From the NCBI GenBank assembly GCA_023392755.1, contig JAEWNM010000374.1:1-11546 (forward strand): a DNA stretch of 11,546 bases, read 5' to 3'. Position 1 is the stretch's first letter. Every line of letters begins with the position of its first letter. The notes beneath the pieces were generated by a model that did no database searches, had not been told where the DNA came from, and saw only the letters and a program-made list of their open reading frames with translations. The position numbers and the translations under genes were made by a program. The DNA comes from Bacillota bacterium (GTDB lineage: Bacteria; Bacillota; Clostridia; Christensenellales; Aristaeellaceae). This document shows, piece by piece, positions 1 to 5,923 of this stretch.

Positions 1-91
1 ATGCTGCTCCTTGTGAAATCAGGATTTTCCTACTGTACCACGCCCGGCACGGGAATACAAGACTGCCGGGCGGGCCTGCGCGAAATCACGG

Positions 92-121
92 TTGACAAAC
101 CACATAAAAATGTGAGAATAT
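92..121 (+). promoter_or_regulatory. Possible promoter of the CDP-alcohol phosphatidyltransferase gene
   Basis: A perfect -35 box TTGACA (92-97) is followed after 18 bp by GAATAT (116-121). That is a poor -10 match (3 of 6), but it is preceded by the extended -10 dinucleotide TG at 113-114. It lies about 60 bp before the chosen start at 182. A 9-bp inverted repeat (41-49 with 64-72, 14-nt loop) lies just upstream and may belong to the previous gene. The promoter is inferred from sequence only. Confidence 0.35.
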
Positions 122-181
122 GCACACCATGACGGCTTTTCGGCATTGAATGCCCAACCGGCGCGCGGAAGGAGGAGGTAC

Positions 182-763
182 ATGCAATTTATCCAGGGCT
201 TTTTGCTGGTATCTTCCGCACTGTTCTTAGGGGGCATGTCCGCCAACGCGCTCACCATTTCAAGAATTCTCCTTTCGCTTGCACTGCCGTTTTTGGCGCC
301 GCTTAAAGCGGCATTCCTGACCGTATACGCGGTATGCGGCATAACCGACGCGCTGGACGGATTTGTGGCGCGCAAAACGCACACCCAAAGCAAACTGGGT
401 GCCAGGCTGGATTCGCTGGCCGACCTTGTGCTGATTGCGGCATTGGTTGTTTCACTGTATCCTGTCATACAGCTTCCGCAGGGTGCCGTTGTCTGGATAC
501 CGGCTATCGTGGGCATCCGCCTTGCCGCGGCAGGGGTAGCCTTTGCAAAGCATGGAACATTTGCTTCCGTGCATACATATGCCAACAAGCTGACGGGCCT
601 ATTGATCTTTCTGTTCCCGTTCCTGGTCCTGATCCTTGAGCCGAAGGTGCCGGTATGGATACTTTGCGTTGCGGCCACGCTTTCAGCCGTAGAAGAGCTT
701 TTGATACAGATAAGCGCTAAGCCGCTGAACCTTGACAGGAGGAGCATTTTTTCAAAGGAATAG
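182..763 (+). CDS. CDP-alcohol phosphatidyltransferase family membrane enzyme
   Basis: This 193-residue integral membrane protein should transfer a phosphatidyl (or related) group from a CDP-linked lipid to a small alcohol, as in phosphatidylglycerophosphate, cardiolipin or phosphatidylserine synthesis. The family signature D-x2-DG-x2-AR-x8-G-x3-D-x3-D is complete: D56, D59-G60, A63-R64, G73, D77 and D81. These aspartates bind the metal ions and the CDP moiety. Hydrophobic segments surround it (about 23-53, 82-115, 131-165), and the tail after about 175 is polar. The ATG at 182 is chosen because AAGGAGGAGG lies directly upstream; an in-frame ATG at 146 lacks such a site. The length is typical of the family. 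The alcohol acceptor cannot be read from sequence, so pgsA or a cardiolipin-synthase relative are both possible. The stop codon abuts a strong hairpin. Confidence 0.88.
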   Translation: MQFIQGFLLVSSALFLGGMSANALTISRILLSLALPFLAPLKAAFLTVYAVCGITDALDGFVARKTHTQSKLGARLDSLADLVLIAALVVSLYPVIQLPQGAVVWIPAIVGIRLAAAGVAFAKHGTFASVHTYANKLTGLLIFLFPFLVLILEPKVPVWILCVAATLSAVEELLIQISAKPLNLDRRSIFSKE

Positions 764-1030
764 GGGAAGGGTTTTTAAACCCTTCCCCCCAGTGTATCAA
801 CAAAGTGGCTGTCGCCACTTTGTTGAGTTTTTCCCTCGCTGCACTGCAAAATGTCGATGCCATTTTGCGGCCGTTTGCTCGGGCAAGGAGGGAATTCCTT
901 CGAAATTCCTTCGCAAACCACCGCACATGTCGCTGGTTTGCGATCTAGAATCAGAGGGCTTCGGCCCTCCGATACCTCCTTGGGTTTTTTGATGGTCTGA
1001 GGGGAAGGGTTTTTAAACCCTTCCCCCCAG
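763..1030. repeat. Modular hairpin-array repeat element flanked by two identical 30-bp palindromic copies
   Basis: Two exact 30-bp copies in the same orientation lie at 763-792 and 1001-1030. Each is a perfect hairpin with left arm GGGGAAGGGTTT, loop TT and right arm AAACCCTTCCCC, followed by CCAG. Between them lie four more stem-loops: 798-809 with 814-825 (12 bp, loop TGTC), 846-853 with 861-868 (8 bp), 911-920 with 934-943 (10 bp, 13-nt loop), and 954-959 with 964-969 (6 bp closing a TTCG tetraloop). Short open frames cross this block on both strands, but they follow the palindromes and have no credible ribosome binding site, so I do not call genes. Two blocks from the interior recur in the same order at 5881-5918. 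It resembles a non-autonomous intergenic repeat or a structured RNA; which of these is not known. Confidence 0.7.
798..832 (+). terminator. Candidate intrinsic terminator after the CDP-alcohol phosphatidyltransferase gene
   Basis: A 12-bp perfect stem (798-809 with 814-825) with a 4-nt loop TGTC is followed by AG and then five T (828-832), 35 bp after the stop codon. The geometry suits rho-independent termination on the plus strand, although the stem is only moderately GC-rich. The 763-788 hairpin just upstream has a C-run rather than a T-run after it. The stem also belongs to the repeat element and recurs at 5901-5917, so its primary role may not be termination. Confidence 0.45.
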
Positions 1031-1238
1031 CCAGTTGAAAAACCCCGCAATCGCAAAAATGCTGCTTATACGAGCAACATTTTTGCTTGCGTTGTCGCCG
1101 TCGCCTACAAAATTCGGTCACTTATTACCGCATAAGCTCCCTCTTTTGCAGGCTTGGCTCCTAGCCCTGCGTGTTTTTGAACAGGCTGACAGCCCGGTGA
1201 AAAACCCGCAACCGGGAAAACCACGCGGTGGCGTCATA
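1031..1238. other. Gene-free spacer with stem-loops and a short direct repeat downstream of thrS
   Basis: I see no supportable gene here. It holds a long imperfect hairpin (1053-1066 with 1073-1086, 14 bp with one mismatch, loop TATACG) and a near-direct repeat, TGAAAAACCCCGCAA at 1036-1050 against TGAAAAACCCGCAA at 1198-1211. A bulged stem at 1148-1170 is followed by a T-run on the plus strand (1173-1178). Read on the minus strand, the direct repeat gives a run of five T after GCGGG, so one or both copies may help end transcription from thrS. Confidence 0.4.
1200..1231 (-). terminator. Weak candidate terminator of thrS
   Basis: On the minus strand just past the thrS stop there are two small GC-rich stems. 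One is CCAC/GTGG (1221-1224 with 1228-1231), followed by TTTT; the other is CCCG/CGGG (1205-1208 with 1213-1216), followed by TTTTT. Each stem is only 4 bp, so individually they are weak. Position and T-runs fit termination of thrS, but confidence is low. Confidence 0.3.
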
Positions 1239-3179
1239 TCAAATATCAATCTTTTTCGTGGCTACATCCAATAGCAGCTTTTGCAGAATATCGTCTATGC
1301 TCATGGCCCCCAGATTGGCGCCTTTGCGGTCGCGAACGGTGGCTGTTTTTGTTTCCACCTCCTGGTCGCCCAGCACAAGCATATAGGGCGTCTTCTCCAT
1401 TTGCGCCTCCCGCACCTTGAAGCCAATCTTTTCGTTACGCTTGTCTGTTTCCACGCGGAGCCCGGCCCCAGAAAGCTTTTGGGCGATCTCGTCGGCCCAT
1501 TCATCCGCCCGCTCGGTGATGGTCATCACCCTAACCTGGGTGGGGCTTAGCCACAGCGGCATGGCCCCGGCGTATTTTTCAATCAGCAGCGCCAGCGTCC
1601 TCTCGTAGCAGCCGATGGAGGTGCGGTGGATGACGATGGGGTGCTTTTTGATGCCATCTTTGTCGGTGTACTCCATGCCGAAGCGTTCGGCCAGCTGGAA
1701 GTCCACCTGGATGGTAATCATGGTGTCTTCCTTGCCCCATACGTTCTTGATCTGTATATCCAGCTTGGGGCCGTAGAATGCCGCTTCCCCAACGGCCTCC
1801 ACATAGGGAATCTCCATGTGGTCAAGGATGCGGCGCATGAAAGACTGCGTCTCCTCCCAGGACTCGGGATCGCCAATATACTTCTCCTTGTTGTTCGGGT
1901 CCCACTTGCTGAAGCGGTAGCTTACATCCTGATCCAGGCCAAGGGTTTTGAGCATGAACTTGGCAAGGTCGAGGCAGCCGCGGAACTCATCCTCCACCTG
2001 CTCGGGAGCGCAGGCCAGGTGGCCTTCGGAAATGGTGAACTGGCGCACACGGATCAGCCCGTGCATCTCACCGGAGGATTCGTTGCGGAAAAGTGTGCTT
2101 GTTTCAGCCAGGCGCATGGGCAGGTCACGGTAGGAGCGGGTCTTGTTCAAAAATACCTGAAACTGGAAGGGGCATGTCATGGGCCGCAGGGCGAAGACCT
2201 CGCCTTCGGCCTCCGGGTCGCCCATGATGAACATGCCTTCCCGGTAGTGGTACCAGTGACCGGAAATCTTGTACAGGTCCCGCTTGGCCATCAGCGGCGT
2301 CTTGGTGAGCAGGTAGCCCCGGCGCTGCTCCTCATCCTCCACAAAGCGCTGTAGAAGCTGTATGACCCTGGTGCCCTTGGGCATCATGATGGGCAGGCCC
2401 TGGCCGATATAATCCACGGTGGTGAAGTATTCCAGTTCCCGGCCCAGCTTGTTGTGATCGCGCTTGCGAGCTTCCTCCTGCTGGGCAAGGTATGCATCCA
2501 GCGCCTCCCTTGAATCAAAGGCGGTGCCGTAGATGCGCTGGAGCATTTTGTTCTTTTCGCTGCCTCGCCAGTAGGCACCCGCCGCCTGGGTTAACTTGAC
2601 GGCCTTCACCTTGCCCGTGGAGGGCAGATGCGGCCCGGCGCACAAGTCCACAAATTCCCCCTGGCGGTAGAAAGAGATCACAGCGTCTTCCGGCAGGTCG
2701 TTGATCAATTCCACCTTGTAGGGCTCGCCCCTTTCCGTCATCAGGGTGAGGGCCTCCGCCCGCGGCAGCTCGAAACGCTCCAGCCTGTCGTTCTTTTTGA
2801 TGATTTTCGCCATTTCCTTTTCAATATGCGAAAGGTCCTCCGGCGAAAAGGCCTCGTCCACATCAAAGTCATAGTAAAAACCATTGTCTATGGCCGGGCC
2901 GATGGCCAGCTTGGCCTTTGGGAAAAGCGTTTTCACCGCCTGGGCCAGCACGTGGGAGGCGGTATGGCGCAGCGCGCGCCGCCCGGCTTCGTCCTCAAAG
3001 GTCAGGATTTGAAGATCGCAGTCCTCTTGTATGGGCTGCCACAACTCGACGACCTTATCGCCATTGATACGGGCGCACAGCGCCGCTTTTTTCAGTTCCT
3101 GGCTGATCTGCCCCGCGATGTCCAGCGGCGTGACCCCCTTGTCAAACTCCCGGACGGAGCCCTGCAATGTGACCTTCAT
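1239..3179 (-). CDS. thrS: Threonyl-tRNA synthetase
   Basis: This 646-residue class II synthetase charges tRNA-Thr with threonine in the cytosol. Domains in order are an N-terminal TGS domain (about 1-62), an editing domain with H72-x3-H76 and C180-x3-H184, a class II catalytic core (about 245-540), and a C-terminal anticodon-binding domain (about 545-640). The three expected active-site zinc ligands are present: C336 in MTCPFQFQVF, H387 in SEGH and H518 in VIHR. Motif 2 reads FRNESSG (364-370). The length is normal. The start is ATG at 3179, with AGGAGG (3188-3193) 8 nt upstream. The frame stays open upstream to 3419, but that stretch is the T-box leader, so the longer reading is wrong. It has its own promoter and T-box control, which indicates induction by threonine starvation. 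Confidence 0.97.
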   Translation of the reverse strand: MKVTLQGSVREFDKGVTPLDIAGQISQELKKAALCARINGDKVVELWQPIQEDCDLQILTFEDEAGRRALRHTASHVLAQAVKTLFPKAKLAIGPAIDNGFYYDFDVDEAFSPEDLSHIEKEMAKIIKKNDRLERFELPRAEALTLMTERGEPYKVELINDLPEDAVISFYRQGEFVDLCAGPHLPSTGKVKAVKLTQAAGAYWRGSEKNKMLQRIYGTAFDSREALDAYLAQQEEARKRDHNKLGRELEYFTTVDYIGQGLPIMMPKGTRVIQLLQRFVEDEEQRRGYLLTKTPLMAKRDLYKISGHWYHYREGMFIMGDPEAEGEVFALRPMTCPFQFQVFLNKTRSYRDLPMRLAETSTLFRNESSGEMHGLIRVRQFTISEGHLACAPEQVEDEFRGCLDLAKFMLKTLGLDQDVSYRFSKWDPNNKEKYIGDPESWEETQSFMRRILDHMEIPYVEAVGEAAFYGPKLDIQIKNVWGKEDTMITIQVDFQLAERFGMEYTDKDGIKKHPIVIHRTSIGCYERTLALLIEKYAGAMPLWLSPTQVRVMTITERADEWADEIAQKLSGAGLRVETDKRNEKIGFKVREAQMEKTPYMLVLGDQEVETKTATVRDRKGANLGAMSIDDILQKLLLDVATKKIDI

Positions 3180-3225
3180 GACCGTATCCTCCTTTTTTTG
3201 CTTGGCCGCAAGGCCGTGGACATAG

Positions 3226-3253
3226 AAAAATCCGCCCCGATGCCGGGACGGAT
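3226..3253 (-). terminator. T-box-controlled intrinsic terminator of thrS
   Basis: On the minus strand ATCCGTCCCG (3244-3253) pairs over 10 bp, with one G-U wobble, with CGGGGCGGAT (3230-3239). The loop is GCAT and a run of T follows (3226-3230). It lies 8 nt past the T-box and about 50 nt before the thrS start. In T-box leaders, tRNA binding stabilises the competing antiterminator, so this hairpin should form when tRNA-Thr is charged. Confidence 0.9.
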
Positions 3254-3429
3254 GAATATCCGCGGTTCCACCCTGCTTGCAAAACCTCTCGTAAGGCGCT
3301 GTATCGCGCGCCGCGCGCCCCGGTCGAAGGATGGTATCCCGCCGCGTCTGCCGGAAGGCGCTTTCAGCCGTGGCGCCTGCTCTCTTGGCGGTGAACTGCG
3401 GGGGCGTGTTCCCTGTCATCCCGTGGTTT
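3226..3429 (-). promoter_or_regulatory. T-box riboswitch leader of thrS with predicted threonine specifier ACC
   Basis: The minus strand carries the conserved T-box AGGGTGGAACCGCG (3261-3274) just upstream of an intrinsic terminator. Further 5' are other T-box hallmarks in order. AGAGAG (3380-3385) precedes a distal Stem I hairpin with arms AGGCGC and GCGCCT, whose loop holds GCTGAAA. Then comes a GC-rich return strand and the triplet ACC (3333-3335, in GGGATACCATCC), a threonine codon followed by the usual purine. This fits uncharged tRNA-Thr binding at the specifier and at TGGA. A TGGA sequence predicts a U discriminator base in the cognate tRNA. Only about 58 nt separate specifier and T-box, with one evident stem (GGCGC/GCGCC), so a Stem II/IIA-B module seems absent. 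The 5' end is inferred from the promoter. Confidence 0.93.
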
Positions 3430-3435
3430 ATGGGT

Positions 3436-3465
3436 AGTATATGCCTGGATGCCTGAAGATGTCAA
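3436..3465 (-). promoter_or_regulatory. Promoter of thrS
   Basis: On the minus strand a perfect -35 box TTGACA (3460-3465) is separated by 18 bp from a -10 box TATACT (3436-3441, 5 of 6 matches). It starts about 20 bp after the stop codon of the upstream transglutaminase gene and places the transcript start near 3429, giving a leader of about 250 nt that contains the whole T-box. Confidence 0.75.
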
Positions 3466-3484
3466 TCCCTTTTTGCCGCATTGT

Positions 3485-5755
3485 TCAATTTTTGTTCTTT
3501 CTGCGGATAAAGGCGCGGAAAAAGCGGTATCGCATTTTCTTGAGCGCGCCCCGTGGCGTGTACAGGCTGTCAAACGTCTCCCTGGCTACGGCCACATCGC
3601 CCTCCTGCACGGGGTGGCGGCTGTATTGGCTCAAGCACAGCGCTTCGGCCATGGGCAGCAGGGGATGCGGGTATCTGTTCAGCGCATCCAGCCGGGCGGC
3701 AAAGGCCAGGGGCGACTCGGCGAGGGCCGGCCGCAGCTTGTCCAGCAGCAGCAGGTCATAAATTCCGCTGATATATGCGTTCATGGCGTCTTTCTCCGTT
3801 TTTGCGCGGCGTGCCTTGTAGGTCGGGGTTGTCATGCGCAGGCGCAGATATCCCAAACCAACCAGGAGAAGGAGGGCCAGAATCCACCAGGGGAAGGGCG
3901 TGTCGGGCGGAGGCTCCTGTGGCGGTTCCTGATCCTCAGGCGGCGGTTCCTCCGAAGGGACGGGGGTAGGAGTGGGCTGCTCCTCCGGTTCGTTGGAAGG
4001 CTCCGGCGAAGGCTCCTGCGGGTTGGGCGATGGCGTTGGTTCGGGCGTCTGCTGTGGGTCGGGACTGGGAGAAGGTTCCGGCGGCGGGCTCTGCTCCGGC
4101 GGCGTATCCTGCTGCTGCGGCGGTGTGGCGTCAAAGGGCAGCCAGCCGAAGCCGCTGAAATATACTTCCGTCCAGGCGTGGGCATTGAGCCCGGTAACGC
4201 GGGCAATGCCCGATCCGTCCGGCTGGGCAAGATACCCTTCCACATACCGGGCGGGTATGCCGATCATGCGGCACAGCACGGTCATGGCGGAAGCAAAATA
4301 GGTGCAGTAGCCCTCCTTGCCCCGCAGAAGGAAGTGGGTGACAAAATCCATGTTGGCGGGTGGAGCCTCAACATCCAGAGTGTAACGGTAATACCGGGAC
4401 AGGTAGTTGTTAATGGCCAACGCTTTATCATAAGGTGTCTGGTAGTTTTCCGTAATGCGAAGGGCCATGTCGTACACCTGCTGCTCCAAATGGCCGGGCA
4501 AGGCGGTGTATCTGTCATTAAGCTCCGCATAATTTACATCAGGCGTAGTCTGGGCCGCATCCACCAGTGTGCCAAGGCCCGGATCGCCGCCCTGCATGAG
4601 GGTGGCCTGCACGGTGTAAGCATCCCCGGCCTTTAAGTCCCTTGTGACAAACAATTCGGACGCGTTGTTGAAGTAGACCACCATATCGCTTTGCGCGGCC
4701 AGGTCCTTTACCCTTTGGGGGGTAAACAAAGTTGATGCGCTGGCTGTTTCTATGGTGACGGAAACGGATTGCGGAGCAAGAAGCGCTGTCGCACCGGCTA
4801 AGTTGGCATTGGGAAGATTGCTGTTAAGCAGTGCATCCCGAAGCGAACGCCACCTGGGCGAAATGTACAGATACCGTCTGCCGCCCGTTGTGTCCCGCCA
4901 GATACGGCCTGTGTATTCATCCTTGATAACGCCGCGCAGCAGCGTGCTTCTGGGTGTCCGCACCGTCATTACCATATGGTTTGTGGGGGTGGCCGGCCCG
5001 CCCAGCTGGCTGTGCCCCTGGGGATAATATCCTTCCGCCGCCAGGGAAAACACATTCCTGGGCTCGGTAAAGAACAGGTAGTCGTAAATGGTGCGCCGGA
5101 CGTCCTCGGCAAACTGCTCCAGGGGCTTTATCGCAACCCGGCCTGCCGGCAGTATCAAAAACGCCAGCGCCACGGCAATCGCCGCCATGGGCAGAACGCG
5201 GCGGGCAGGAAGGTCCTCGTGTATGTTGCGGGAATACAGGACAACAAGCGCCGTGAGGGCCGGAAGGCTGAACACCAAAAGCTCCTGCCGGCCGGAAAAC
5301 CACACGCCCATCATGACCACAAGAATCATGCCAAGTGCCGGGTAAAACCCGGCACCCCGCAAGCATAGGAAGTAAGAAATGACGGCGAACACAACCGCGA
5401 TCAACAGCGACGCTTCCACGGCGTACAGGGGCAGAGCGTCGGGCTGCCCCGCCATGACAAGGTAAAGCGCTTTTCCAACCTGCACGGCGGAGGATAACAC
5501 AAGCCCGCCGCCGGGGGACAGCAGCATATCCGCGGCCTGCCATATGACAAGCCCGGCAAGCAAAAACCATTTGAACCGCTGGGCAAGGGAAAAAAGCGAC
5601 AGAACGGCTGTCGTCACGGCGCATGCGGCAAGAGCGGCGGGCCAATAAGCCTGAATCGGCAAAACCAACGTAAGCGGCAGCGTCAGCCCCACGGATAAAA
5701 GGAAGGACAGGCCGGCCCTGGAAAAAAGCTCGCCCAGCTTTTCATTTTTCTGCAT
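3485..5755 (-). CDS. Membrane transglutaminase-like (TgpA-type) protein with proline-rich linker
   Basis: This 756-residue protein has an N-terminal bundle of hydrophobic segments (about 14-210), then an extracytoplasmic region. The transglutaminase-like fold (about 425-545) carries the papain-type triad: C484 in GYCTYFASAM, H526 in NAHAWTEVY and D542 in PFDATPP. Next come a linker of about 75 residues rich in Pro, Glu, Ser and Thr (546-622), one more membrane segment (about 623-641) and a C-terminal cytosolic domain resembling DUF4129 (about 660-735). Such proteins act at the membrane as proteases, transglutaminases or amidases; the substrate is unknown here. It is the third gene of the moxR / DUF58 / transglutaminase set. 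ATG 5755 has GGAGG 10 nt upstream; an adjacent TTG at 5758 is an alternative start. No terminator is evident before the thrS promoter. Confidence 0.92.
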   Translation of the reverse strand: MQKNEKLGELFSRAGLSFLLSVGLTLPLTLVLPIQAYWPAALAACAVTTAVLSLFSLAQRFKWFLLAGLVIWQAADMLLSPGGGLVLSSAVQVGKALYLVMAGQPDALPLYAVEASLLIAVVFAVISYFLCLRGAGFYPALGMILVVMMGVWFSGRQELLVFSLPALTALVVLYSRNIHEDLPARRVLPMAAIAVALAFLILPAGRVAIKPLEQFAEDVRRTIYDYLFFTEPRNVFSLAAEGYYPQGHSQLGGPATPTNHMVMTVRTPRSTLLRGVIKDEYTGRIWRDTTGGRRYLYISPRWRSLRDALLNSNLPNANLAGATALLAPQSVSVTIETASASTLFTPQRVKDLAAQSDMVVYFNNASELFVTRDLKAGDAYTVQATLMQGGDPGLGTLVDAAQTTPDVNYAELNDRYTALPGHLEQQVYDMALRITENYQTPYDKALAINNYLSRYYRYTLDVEAPPANMDFVTHFLLRGKEGYCTYFASAMTVLCRMIGIPARYVEGYLAQPDGSGIARVTGLNAHAWTEVYFSGFGWLPFDATPPQQQDTPPEQSPPPEPSPSPDPQQTPEPTPSPNPQEPSPEPSNEPEEQPTPTPVPSEEPPPEDQEPPQEPPPDTPFPWWILALLLLVGLGYLRLRMTTPTYKARRAKTEKDAMNAYISGIYDLLLLDKLRPALAESPLAFAARLDALNRYPHPLLPMAEALCLSQYSRHPVQEGDVAVARETFDSLYTPRGALKKMRYRFFRAFIRRKNKN

Positions 5756-5923
5756 CAATGGCCCGCCTCCTTTCCTGACATGATTAGGGGTTCAAATTCC
5801 ACTTGACGTCGCAGTCTTTCAAAACCCTTGGAAGGTGCCGGAGGGGGGAGCCCCTACGACTGTAAAATAGAAGCCGGCGGCATGTGCGGTGGCAGACTCG
5901 AAGTGGCACAGCCACTTTTTCAC
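5756..5923. repeat. Intercistronic spacer carrying a second, shortened copy of the hairpin repeat
   Basis: This 168-bp gap separates DUF58 from the transglutaminase gene in an otherwise tight cluster. It contains CATGTGCGGTGG (5881-5892) and the stem-loop AAGTGGC / ACA / GCCACTT (5901-5917). Both blocks also occur in the element at 763-1030, there on the minus strand: the first exactly at 918-929, the second at 802-820 with one extra base. Order is the same but spacing is shorter. The stem-loop begins 6 nt past the DUF58 stop and could attenuate or process the mRNA. A G-run/C-run stem (GGGG...CCCC, about 5841-5854) also lies here. The transglutaminase ribosome binding site is at 5766-5770. 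Confidence 0.6.

Noticed and set aside
1..132. 43-codon plus-strand frame from the first base of the window
   Set aside because: It overlaps the candidate promoter and shows no recognisable domain; beginning at base 1 is probably an accident of where the window was cut.
19..747. 242-codon minus-strand open frame over the CDP-alcohol phosphatidyltransferase gene
   Set aside because: The plus strand carries the complete family signature and a strong ribosome binding site, so the opposite frame is a shadow.
763..1030. CRISPR array
   Set aside because: There are only two exact 30-bp copies, separated by 208 bp that is itself full of hairpins, with no regular spacer unit and no cas genes.
717..1056. 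Small open frames of 69-93 codons in the repeat element
   Set aside because: Their content follows the palindromes, they lack ribosome binding sites, and overlapping candidates exist on both strands.
1626..3437. Long plus-strand open frames opposite thrS
   Set aside because: They are shadows of the synthetase's codon pattern in GC-rich DNA; no domain or start signal supports them.
3449..4636. Long plus-strand open frame (395 codons) opposite the transglutaminase gene
   Set aside because: It is antisense to a well-supported gene. Its Arg- and Gly-rich middle is the complement of the proline-rich linker, and it has no ribosome binding site or recognisable domain.
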